From Amoebophrya sp. A120 (lineage: Eukaryota; Sar; Dinophyceae; Syndiniales; Amoebophryaceae): a stretch of 64,000 nucleotides of DNA. Shown one piece after another: positions 24,601 to 36,600 of the stretch (positions are counted from its first letter, which is position 1; each line of letters begins with the position of its first letter). Where the stretch lies: positions 7,779,987 through 7,843,986 of the forward strand of contig CAJINV010000005.1 in the NCBI GenBank assembly GCA_905178155.1, given 5' to 3'. Made by a program: the position numbers and the translations under genes. The notes beneath the pieces were generated by a model that was given only the letters and a program-made list of their open reading frames with translations, was not told the DNA's origin and searched no databases.

Positions 24601-27600
24601 ACGATTTGTGGTCTCAAATCAGCATCACAAACTTTCAGAAGTATCCCGTTTTGGTATAATGGGGAGGGGGGCTTTTTCCTCGCAATACGCGGCGGCGGCC
24701 CCCCTGGCGACGACGCGAGCCGAGGTTCGACTCGTAGCGCCGCCGCATGGAGTATCAACTGCAAATATCATGCCTGGGTCGGGAAAGGTTGAACCTGTAT
24801 TGCGTGTTTCGCATTTCTAAAAAATCTGTATTGCACAAGCAGCAAATAAAGCGCCAGCACACTTTCTTAATGCAAAAACGCAGTTTGTCATGCGTCCTGC
24901 GCATGGCAGAGCGTTTGAACAAATATTTGTCATGCTGCACTGCACTTAGAGGCACAATCAATCATGACCATTCAGCATTACAAGTTTATTCCAGACCCAG
25001 ACATATTTGCAATCCGTATGGAGCAGTATCGCCGTCTCGATTCAGATCTGCCGACCCACGTTTGTCGCACCAGTTGCTGCGTGCGGGTGACGGTTATCCA
25101 GTGCAAAAGTTGTATCACACTCGTAGTATTAATTGCAGTCATGCATATACAAATCTCGTCCCCAAGGCAAATCAGCATGATAAATTCCATTTGTCATGCT
25201 GAGCGAACTTGTATTGCAATTACTACTAGTACGATACTTTTGCAGTTCATAACGGTCCCGAGGCTGCAGTAGCCGATATTGTGCTGGTACGTGTCCTTGT
25301 TATAGCGCTCGTACGACCTATGGGAGTGTCAGGATCGAAATCGTCAACGTAGTTGAAATCATGATTTGTCATGCATAAAATGGATGCCACTTGTAACCCA
25401 GTTTTCAAGTGGCACATGACAAATCTTGGTGGTGTCTAAATCCAGTTTGTAATGCTGTCTGGGTAAGGAAGACGCGTTTTGTCATGCTACTTTAGCAGCT
25501 CTATTTCTACCCCGAAACAGGCTCCTTACAATCTGCCTTCCTTGCCCACTCTGCAAGACAGGCATTCTGTGGGTTGCATTTTATGCATCGCAATCTAAAT
25601 CTATTTCAACTCTGACGATTTCAAACCTGACGCTTCCATACGACCGCCGCCGCTTGTATTCTTTTCTTTCCAGGTCACCTCGCCACCCATGCCCATTGTC
25701 CTGGGAAAAGTGCTCATCTGCCGGGACTATGGATTGCAAAAGTGTCTGGGTATCGAAAGATGTGAATTTGTGATGCGCACTTCACATCACACAAAAATCT
25801 GTCATGCATGGAAGCCAAAAGCTGCACACTTCTCGCCACAGAAAGAAGGCCTGTGTCATGCGGATTACGCACGAAGAGACATTTATCAAAACCTGCGAAG
25901 CTAGTGCTTTTAGAGAGGGTGGATCCTGAAGTGTGATCACAGTATCTGATCTTCGCAACGGAAATCAGTGGCGAACAGCGGCGCCGGTGATGTTCATTTG
26001 AGAACTCAGGAACTCAGTTTCAGAGTTGGTTTTTGATTTTTTTGGTTTTATTGTTCGAAACAATATCAAACAGCTACGATAGTGGCGTCTATCGCCGTGG
26101 GAAAAATTCAGGGCTCATTTCGGTTTTTTCATGTGTTGACGTTTTGACAAAAAGAGGACTCATTTTTCGAAACAAAAAAGACTTGTGCTTGCGCTCTCGG
26201 TTGTGAAGAAAGAAACTCTCGGCGTTGTTGTTGTGATGAAGTTCTTCTACTGACGTAAAGAAATAAACACATAAACAAACGACCCGACGGCTTTCTTCCC
26301 TTCTCTCTGAGTCTCTCGATCCAAACAAAGTCAACCCACAGATACTGAAACGAGCACGACACTTCAGAATGTCAGATCGACAGTCAGTGCCCGGGGGGTG
26401 GAGAAAGACAATGTTGGAAAGAGCGCTCAGACTTCACCGCGTACTCGTCGGGATCCCCCGGCACACGCCTCTCCGTGTAGGATGACTCTTCTTCGGTGAA
26501 GAAAACCAGAGTGATCCGTTGTCAAATCCACCAGGGCGGTAGACGTCCAGCTGGAGCCGCAACTTCAGCTAGAGCGTGGGTCCGCATATCCCCATTTGTA
26601 CTGGAGTCGGTTCCCGCTTTCGAAACAAGAAAACTAACACCAATTATTCACTGGCTCGGTTTTTTGAAGTGGCTGGCTGCTCGGTTTCACCCGCGTGGTT
26701 GTGCTAACTCTTCCCAGTTGCCAACAGACCCACCGCGAGACTCAAAACCCAACGGAAACTTCCGGAGGAAAAGGAGGTCAGGAAAAGGGCTGCGCACTCT
26801 TTACAGTTGGGCAAAAAGTCGGCTCTTTTCCGAACCCTGGGTGAAGCGTTTCACTTTTATGACACGAGACGCAACCGCGTGTAAATCGGCAGATTGCGAG
26901 TAAAATCATGGAAACAAATTCGGCAGTTCTTTTCCCATCATGACACTTGTTCTTTTTGATGTCGAACAGAAACGAGATCGCCACGCGTTGGACGAAACGG
27001 TCGAGCGAAACACTACTGACTGGATTTTTCACAAAAAGCTCGATAGTGGTGATTCTGCATGTAGTACTCGCATCAGGCGTCCGGGCCCGGGCCACCTAAA
27101 GCGCTAATAATCCGGCAACTTTTCGGCAATTTTGAAAAATGAAAGCGAGGGTGGCGATTGTGAAAAGTAGAAGATGGCAGTGAGGCAAGAAGAAATGAAA
27201 ATCGCTCCCGGGCTACCCGTGCCGAAACCCCGACACAAAGGTGGGCCGCCCCCCCCTCGGTGAAGCAACCTGGAAATTGTAGGCCCGGCCCTCGTCGCGC
27301 CTCCTTGTGGCCGGGCCTTGCGCCTCGGGTGGAGGCTTCGCTTGCAGACAAACCCTGAAGACCGGCGGGGGGGCGGTCGGGGGCTGCGCGACATCACCAC
27401 CCTGTGCGCACTGACTTCCCCAGCAAGCTATGGGCTGCACACTTTGAAAGCCCAGGAAGCAGGTGTGGGCGCGCCACGTGCGCCATTCATTTCGCCCCCC
27501 AGCTTTTGACAATATTCCCCGAGAGTGTGCAAAAAGTGTGCAATTCAGTGTGCAAAAAGTGTGCAATTCAGTGTGCAAAAAGTGTGCAACTCAGTGTGCA

Positions 27601-30600
27601 AAAACCATCCCGAACCATTTTCGAAAAGCTGCAATTGACGCTGCAATTGGGTGTGCAAAAAAGCTGCAATTTCATGTTCCGGGAGGGGGGGTAGGAAAAC
27701 CCAGCCACTTCCTTTGCTTTCGAGTCCGGAGCTGAAATTGCACGAAAATTGCACGGTCAATTGCAGCGTCAATTGCACCTTTTCAAAAGTGGTCGGGACA
27801 CTATTTGCACGAAAATTGCAGCATGAGTTGCAGCATGAATTGCAGCTCTTGCTGCAATTCATGCCGGTCATCAGCTGTGTTGAGTGAAACGAAGATGGCG
27901 ACAATATCGTCTCGCCGTGCAATTCTTTCTGTCGGGCCTTTCACGAAAGGTCCGACAGAATAGCACGACGAGACGATACCAATATAGAGCGTGCGAGCCT
28001 GGGCTTGCGAGAATTCTCAGTCATAAAACACAAAACCCTAGCAGCCGCAACGTCATATCTCACAATACCAAGCCCCGAAATATATGAAGCCCAATATCGA
28101 ACAACCCGAAAACAACTGGCCAAGGCCAAGGCGCCCACCAAGACGACCGGAAACTACGAAAGACACCGGCCGGGAGGGCCAAACAGGCACGATCAAAGGA
28201 CCCGGCCCACCAGAAGACGGAAGACCGGCGACACCACTACACACCTCAAAAAATTGCCGGAATATTGCTAAAATTTTACCGGCTGAGATGGCCCGGGCCC
28301 GGACGCCTGACTCGCATGGCCGGCTCCGGCAGGAAGGACAAGTCGTCGCGTAGAGCATCAAAGTTTCCAGATACTTTTCCGTTCTCAAAACCATCTCCAA
28401 AACTCGACTGCACAAGGTAGCTCGTTCTCTTCCAGAAAATCTCACACAAAAAAAGTCGCTCGCTCTGTTCCTCGTGCATCTAGATCTCGTTGGTTCCAGG
28501 TGCAAGAGGTCGCTCCCAGGTGTGCCGGCGCTGGTACACGTACACCTGTCCCAAAGGAAGACTCCAAACCCCCTTCAGGATTCCCAGGAAGTCCGCCAGT
28601 TTAAAACCAGTCCCGGTTTTCGTCAGGATGTCCCCGGGATTGCTTTTGTCGGTTATCGACCCGAGCTCCCACGAACTGCGGAAGTAGGCACTTTTCCAGC
28701 GGGCCAGCCCCTTGCACGCTGGCGCATCAGCAGTCGATGTTACGGACTTACTGACGACGCGGCTGACGGCGGATTTGCTGTCGGAGAGAGTCACGGACTT
28801 GCACACTTCTCCCCATTCTAACATCTTTTGCAGAACCATGCCCAACACAGGGAAGGCTTCGCACCCTGCCTTTATCTCCGCGGCATAGGAGCTCACTTCC
28901 TCGGTGGAGCAGAAGATGGCATCACTGCCGATGTAACTGCAACGGAGTTGCTCTTTCTCCAGCAAATCGAACTCGCGAAGAGTGGCCACCCGCTTCACCT
29001 TCTGTTGCTTGTTCATGTAGCGCTCCCAGTCCTCCTGACACACAGACAACAGAATCCATCCCAACACCGGACGGAGTTTTTCTGCTTTTGCCTGCTCCGG
29101 ATCCTCGATGTTCTCGGGCATGTGCACGGCGGCAAACCGCTTTCGCTCTCGTCGGGCGGATTCGTTCTCTTCGCTGCTGGCATGGACTTGCTCAAACTGA
29201 AGCTTCCCTGGCATGTACGATCCCGGCTGCAGAAAAGACTCAGACGCAGCAGTAGTTCGGCGTTGCTCGACCTCTTCCGTCGAAAGCACGAGCTCGGGTC
29301 TCGCATCGTAGCTACTGCACTCTTCTTCAGTAGCTGCCGCTTCTTCTCCGTGCACTGCCGGCCGCTGGTAGCTTGCGTCCGGCGCCATAGCGAGAATTTC
29401 GTTTTCGTACGACAGATCGATCTCGATGCCCGCGGTTTCTTTCCTTTTGAAGTCGCTCTATCAGCGCGTTATGCGCAGCGATCCACTTCTTTGTTTTCCG
29501 CGTGTCGCACCCGAGAGCAAGAGACCGCACCGGGAATTTTATTTCCGCGTGCCTTCTCGCGATAAACAGCAAAGAACCCCTGGCACCTTTCAGGCGGGTA
29601 ATTTCTGCTTCGTCGAGAACGTCGTCTTCTGCTCCTTGGAAGGTAGTGGCTTTCAACTCCTCAATCTTCTGGAGCATGTGCGTGCGGATGCGGCGTTCTT
29701 CCGGAAAATGTTGGATGAAAATGCCGGTATATATTAATCCGCTAACGGCATCCGACCAGTTTTCTAATCCAAATCGCTTCTTTATCTGCTCTGCGAATTC
29801 GCCAAAGCCTGCCTCACTGCCGACGAATAACAAATCGTCGACATGCAGAGTCAGCTTGTCGCCGTTTTTGGTAAAAACGCATGGCGCGGATGCGGAAACT
29901 GCCCAGCCTGCCTCGATCAGCCATTGCGTTATGGTTCGGCACCAAAGCAATGCGGCTTCACGAAGTCCGTAGAGGCTGATGCTTAGCAACAAAATGGTGG
30001 AACGGTCAACGCCAAAAGTTGTCTTCAGCGCATCGAGCACTTCGTCCTGGCAGATGTTTTTCGGAAAAGTCATCCTCGGCCTATTTTCCGGCTTGAACTT
30101 GTGATTTTTCAAAAAGGCGCGAGGAACATCCCCTGACCTAATCACACGCTTGCCCTTCACGCGGCGCAACGACGACAGCACCAGGCTGAGGCCAATTTCG
30201 GAAACTGTTGGAGACTCGGCCGTGGCGGACACACTCGACTTATGCCCGCCTGGTACAACACGGACTGCGACCTTAAAGTGATGCGGGGTCATCATTTTTA
30301 AGTCGACTATCGCCCTGGACGGCCGAGTCTTCTCGTCACTGCACGGCTTCGACTGCTCCCAGATTTCGATGAGTTCCTCCTTTACCATCGAATTCCATTC
30401 TTTCGAATGCGCCTGCGCGAGCAGCTTGGGAACTCCTAACCCAGTTGCGCTGGCCACAAAAGAGTGATCGCAGTCTGCATACTTCAGTGCTCCAAGTAGT
30501 TTCCGAGCCACTTCCTCGTGCTTCTTTACGCGCGGATCATGAACAGAGAGGAGTCCTAAGTCTTCGCACGACTTGGTCGCTTTCAAATTCCACAGCACGA

Positions 30601-33600
30601 CGCGGATCAGGCGACCACCTCCTGCTTCTTTCCACTCCTTCTCGCTGTTCACAAGCGTCAGGCTCTTGCGATTCCAGGTAAGCACGAAGTCCTTCTGAAA
30701 CTCGGGCTTGCTCAACTTACTGCGGTCTTCCTCGGGAATGAAAGAATCCCACAGCTCGAGTTCCTCAGGCGTGATGCGCAAGCCATCCTGCTTCTGAAAG
30801 AGCGTGTGCGTCACGAGGTTGAAAAGCAGATCGGAGCCGTCGTTTTTCAGTTTACCGAGTTTGTGCCCGTCGATGACTTTGGTCACGGCCCTGCGTTGCG
30901 CGCGGTTAGGAAACTTGAGAAACTCGCGCATCTCCAGCAGTTCTTTTGGAGCCTCGTCGTGGTCGGATTCTTCGTTGTCGGTTTTATCTTCTTCTTCCTC
31001 CACAAGACGCATCCACTCCGAGTTCTCTAGAAGCGGATCCTCTTCAGCGGCACACACATTTTCGGTGACGTTCATCATTCCGCCGATGACAGACTGTTCG
31101 AAGGATTTGCGGTTTTCTCGTGCTCGTTTTCGCTTGGCAGCACCGGGTGGTCGCTTGTTCTCGGTAGTTTTTCCGATATTTTCCAGATCGGCATCGAGAA
31201 AGTTACGCGAGTTTTCTTCTTCAAGCTGCTGCGTCTCATCTTCTTCATTGTGAGTCACATCATCAGCCGGATTGATGTTTAGATCGCCATTGTCATCCAG
31301 CATCTCTTCGTCGTCGACTTCTTCGCTGAAGGTGACCGACTTTCGGGATTTCACATCCGTCCCCGCCCGGGGGGCCGAGAAGAACGGCTCGCCGCCGGCG
31401 TGACTTGAAGGCAAATTTGGCTGCAGCAACTCGCGCTCGTACTCAGATCGGGCGTTGCGGTTTCTTTCTTGCGCGGTGTGCATAAAACCTCCCACCTTGA
31501 AATCATCCGCGGACAGAGGAAGAAGACCGCCCGGTAGATCGAAGAAACGATCAAAATTTACCAGCGGAGATATCATGTTGGGGCTCACGTTGCTAACACC
31601 TCGTCCAGTCTGGACCTGGAAAATAAAACCGCGCACGCCGCGATTGGGAGCCTTATCCAGAATCTTGACCTTGTCATCGGCCTTATTCTTTGGATTATAT
31701 TTGTTCACTTGCTCGCCGATCTCGTAGTTGTTGTCGTTCTCGATGCGTAACCGGGCTCGGCAATTCTGCAGGATCTTCTCAACCGCATCCACGAATGACT
31801 TCTCGCCCATCATGGCTAGTGCTTCGGCGTAGATCCGCAGACGAGCTTCCATCAGCCGGCTTATGTGCATGTCGCCGTCTTCTGGAAAGAAAGAAGCAAC
31901 AGCAGCGCCATCTGGATGCGGCAAGAACTCCCGAGAAGCTTCTTCAATCCCCCAGAAGTTCTCTTTTGGTGTGCGGCCGTCCTTTCCCATGCTACTGAGA
32001 TTTCCAGTCACCTCATGGATCTCATCGAGCAGGACTTGCAGCGGCATCTTCGCGAAGGTAGGAATTCTCCGCATGCGCTTGCAAAGCGTCAGGGCGACGA
32101 TCGCCGCCGGACTTTTTTCGTAATTTGGTGCTGTTATAGTGCTAAAAAAAATCCGCACCATGCGAAATCCGGAGGGCCGCGATTGCGGGGGCGGCACGAT
32201 ACGAAGGCCCGGGGCCCCGGCAAAGGAAGAGGCGCGGCAAATGCCTTGCGGGCGCGCTTCTGCTCGCAGGTGGAATCTCCGACAATGTCCTTTGCCGGAG
32301 CCGGACAAAAAAACTTCCCGAGGGGAACCGGACGAACCCCCCAAAAACGCCCCCCCCGCTTTCCGGGATCCCCTGCTCGCGCATTCTTGGGATTCCCCCC
32401 GGGCTTCCGGTCCGCGAGGATCATGCTAATTATATGCTAGTAATATGCTAAAAGTCTGCTAAAAGTCTGCTAAACCTCTGCTAATTTGGTAAATTTGGGG
32501 CCCGGTTTTGGTGCTGAAAACATGCTAAAAAGTCTGCTAATGTGTCTGCTAATTCTCTGCTAATTTGGTGCTAAAATTTTTCCTAATGATTCCTGAGGGT
32601 TTTCGGACCCCCCCTGCCAATTTTCATCGGTTTTTGGGGTCTGCTAAAAATTTTAGCGTGTCCCTTTTTTGGCCATTTCTGGGGTTTTACCGGGTCGGCT
32701 TCCCCGGGTTTTTCCCGGCTTCCGGGTCCGGCCCGCGGACCTCCGGGGGCCCCCCGGCCGGTCTGGTAAAACAAACCCCCCGGCGCAAGAATGTGGGGCG
32801 CCAAGGGAGCCGGGCCGCCGCGCCGGCCAAATGCAACGCGGGGAAGAGGAGGGGCCGCCAAAACGCCGCCAAAGGGAAGCCAAGGGGCCTCGCGCGCCGA
32901 GGGGGCCTGCCGGGAAGCAAAGGCCGGGAAGGGGCGCGCCTCCGGACCGGCGGGCCCGCAGCCCCCTTCGAGCCGGCACCAACCCGGAAAAGCGTCGCTG
33001 CCTCGCGCGCGGCGCCGGGGCCGCTTTTTTTTCTTTTAGCATCTTTTCAGCCGCGTTTTAGCGGAAAAATCCGGCGGCGGTCCGTCCGCCTGAAAAGCGT
33101 CTTAAGGGTGAGACACCTTCGCTCCAAGCGGTACACCGGCGTTCCTGTTGGCATGATGGAAATTTCACGGCCACTGCGCGTGAAAGGCGCCCAGTCCTCA
33201 ATTCCCAGGCTTTCCATTCCACCGCCAGCGTGCACTTTCTTGCGGATGAGCTTCTGTTGCAGAAAATGACACAGCGCTCGAGCCGCGTCCTGCTGCGACG
33301 GGGATGCACGGCCGTCGATCACGCGCTGCCCGACCCCATGACACATCTGCAGCATCACACCATCACGGAGCTCTTCCTGCTCCTCCTCGGTCAGGTTCAT
33401 ATTTTTCATCATGGCACTCAATTTCCATTTCGTGCCCGTGACGAAGGACCCCGACCTGGTGTCTGGAAGGGAAAGCACTCCAATACACACAAAAATCACA
33501 TCAGATTCAGTGATGAAAGTTGTATCAAGGAGCGTCACACCTCCTTCCATCGCGGCCTGGCAGGGATCGTAGGCTTGCAGATCCTTTCGCCGTTTCTTCA

Positions 33601-36600
33601 ACCCAAAATGAAGATGTGCCGCTGTTTCTCGCCTGACCAGCGTTGCCAGCTCTTTCAAGGTTTCCTCTGGAATATCTCGTAGCCGCTTTCGCACCTGTTC
33701 AAGGCACTTCTCTTCGCTGACGAGTTTTCCACTGTGGCAGAGGATTTCCTGAATAGCGCGGAGCTTGTTTCGCGTGGCTGGATCGACGTCCTTCAGCGGC
33801 GACAGCACGGCGCCAACGCGCATGCGCTCGTCCGGCGTGTATCGGACTGCCAATCCGTTCGCGCAAATGGACAGGCCGTGAGCGTACAGCTCTTTCGCAG
33901 CAGCAGCATGATAGACCTGATTTTTCGCCCCGGCTTTTCGCAGTCTCTCAGCGACAGCAACTGCCAGCCCCATGCCGCTTGCGTCCATCAAAACGACTTT
34001 TCGGCTTGGCCGCTGCCTCATCTCCTTGACCAATTCTTTGATCAAATCGCTCGGAATCGCATTGGTAATGTCGTCGCAGAAGCCCGCGAGCGTCCTCTTG
34101 GCCAACTTGTTCACCACCAGATGTGGACAGTCTGCAACGAGTTGCTGAATGCGTGGATCCTCATCTACGCGCACACGCTTCCCCAGAAGTCGCATCCCCA
34201 CCGGTAGTTCCTCAACATCCCGACAAGTGAAAGCTCTAACTTTGTCGAGGCGATCTGGCTGGCGTAGTCGCTCCGTGATCACTTTGTTGGGGTTGTTCTT
34301 GACCGTGGGAGAAAGATTCTTCCCGCCAATCTGCCCGTACTCAGTCTTCCCCTCGATTGGTGCCGCGGTTGGGTCCGTGTCACTCGACAGTCGACCCCGC
34401 AGGCGGAAGGATCGTTCTTTTTGCTTACGCGTAAGCTGATTTGCTGCATCGTCTGCCACGTGGTAGTAGTAGTCTACCGTCGCGCACCTCCCTTTTGTGT
34501 CCGTGGTGGCAACTTTTCCATCATCGTCTCGGCTCCAGTCGTTACGCGAATCGGTTAGCAGCCTGCTTTGGCTTTCAACATCCACTACTCGACGCAATCT
34601 CACACGATCACGTAGCCACTCCGGAGTCTGCGGAATCTCCTTGGGAGGGACTGAAGAGCGCCATGCGGTAAACGGCATAACCACCACTATCGCCCGTTCG
34701 CCTTAGCTCTTCTTCCTGCACAGACCAAATATCTGCCCTGGAAACTCCTGCCGGAAGTGGTCGTCTCACTGGTGGCACTACTGGATTGTTGTTTTCTGCA
34801 GCAGCGGGCGGAACCGCGCTTGAACTGGAGCTGCCACCATAACTGGTGGGAAACGCCTCTTCATTACTCGTGATCGCGGCCCCGCCCGGGCCGAAGTTTC
34901 CGGACCTCCTCCTCAAGTGCGTGACCATGACAAGGAAGAGGATCGCACCAGCAGCCCAGGGTCTTACCTGGAAGCTCCTCAGCTGCTTCATGCACTAGAC
35001 CGGTTCGATGGATGTAGCCTCGGCACAGATTCAGTACTTCTTCGCGGTCGCCGTGCAGTCCGATCCGATACGGATTTCCGTACTTCGTACCCCGACCGAT
35101 GTGAAGACTCTTGTCGTGACGTTGTTCCCACAGCTGGATGGACTCTTTGTCGCTCCAGTGGCAGCCCTCTGCTTCCAGATTTTTCACACAAATCGGATCG
35201 TCACACAGCAGAGTCGGAAAGCACTGCTCTTCCTTGACTTCGGTGCAGCGAACACGCTCGCGCTCCAGAGAAGCCATCTCATGGCCGTAGTCATAGTCAG
35301 CAGCTGCAACGTAGTGCACGAACTCGCTGCGCGACTGCAGCACTTTGCTCCGCTTCATCAGCGCCACGCACTGTTTCACCATACGCGGGTCATGAATGTA
35401 TCGGAGCGGCTCCGGCCCCTTCATCTTCACTCGATCAGCAAAAATGGGTCTCGTCCAGTCGGATTCCGGATTGTTCAACTGGACGGCGCGAAGAATGGCG
35501 TAGTCGTACGGCGTGAGAGAGAGTGCTTGCTTGTAAGTCGCGTTCTGCCCGTTGAAATTCACAACTGTTTTCCCGTTGTGACCTCGGACGATGCGTGGCA
35601 TTCCTGGTTCATGGATGACACTGAGGAAACATTTGTCGCTCAGCGCCAGCCCTAGCAAATTCGGCCCGTCTTTCGTGGCCGTTGCTAGTTCCATTCCGAG
35701 GCAATAAAGATTGCCATCGATATCTTCGAGCTTGTACGGACAGACAACACGCTTCAAAGTGTTGCGCTTGCTGTTTCCGATGCCGTTAGCTCGTTCCCCG
35801 GTCGTGTCTTCTATGCGAAGGGTAAGTCCGTGCTTTTTCCCGTTCGCGTGCGACCGGTCTGCTGTTTCTAAAGTTAGATAATGCTTGCTGTTGTGCCCGT
35901 TATCCAGCTGGGTGCGGGTAGTCTCCACCGTAAATAGAACTTGTTCGGAATTTTGTGGAAGACTGGAAAATTTGTTGTCCGCGCTGGGACCGGAAAGCTC
36001 ATCATCAGATTTCTCCGCCAAAATGGCACCAGGAGTATAAAACTCTGCGCGTTGTTCATCATGTGGATCAATATGTAGGCACGGGACTGCTGATTCTCCT
36101 TTCGTATGGTAGTCGTGATGAGTTCCCGCGCGGCAAAAGCAGTAAACCCTGCATCGAATTCCGCTTCGGAAGGAAAACAGGATCGTCGTAGTGCTTCATT
36201 TACAAAACTGCTCAGGTCTATTGTACACGTCGACTTTGGTAGTTCTTCTTGATGAGTTTTCTCCTCCTCCCCGTTGGTGAGAGCAACAAAAACTTTTTCA
36301 TTTTCCAACTTCAAATTTTCGATTGTTGTACTCTTCTCCGGTCTGACTACAGCTGGCTGCTGCCGTGTCTGAAATCCGTCACCGCGAGACACGCGCCCTG
36401 CTCACCATCCTGCAAGAACAGTTCACAGTTGCAGAGGCACGTCTCCTGGTTGCGGGTCTTGGTTTTGTCCGGCAGCACAAAGCAGCGCTCCTTGTCTTGC
36501 TTGTCGATGAAACTCAACATGACGGCGTCGACACTGTTCGGCCCCACTGCTTCAGGGCGACGATCGCCGCCGGACTTTTTTCGTAATTTGGTGCTGTTAT

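Noticed and set aside
13000-25600. Regularly spaced repeats that might suggest a CRISPR-like array
   Set aside because: Repeats are TIR-bounded elements of several families, vary in length and orientation, and the intervening DNA is in-frame coding sequence.
26089-26362. Frames inside the LTRs
   Set aside because: Present in both LTR copies with frame-preserving chance only; no gag/pol similarity.
32090-32344. Apparent N-terminus of the RT frame
   Set aside because: It is read-through from the TIR element; the same peptide appears at the other copy (36553), so it is not part of the polyprotein.
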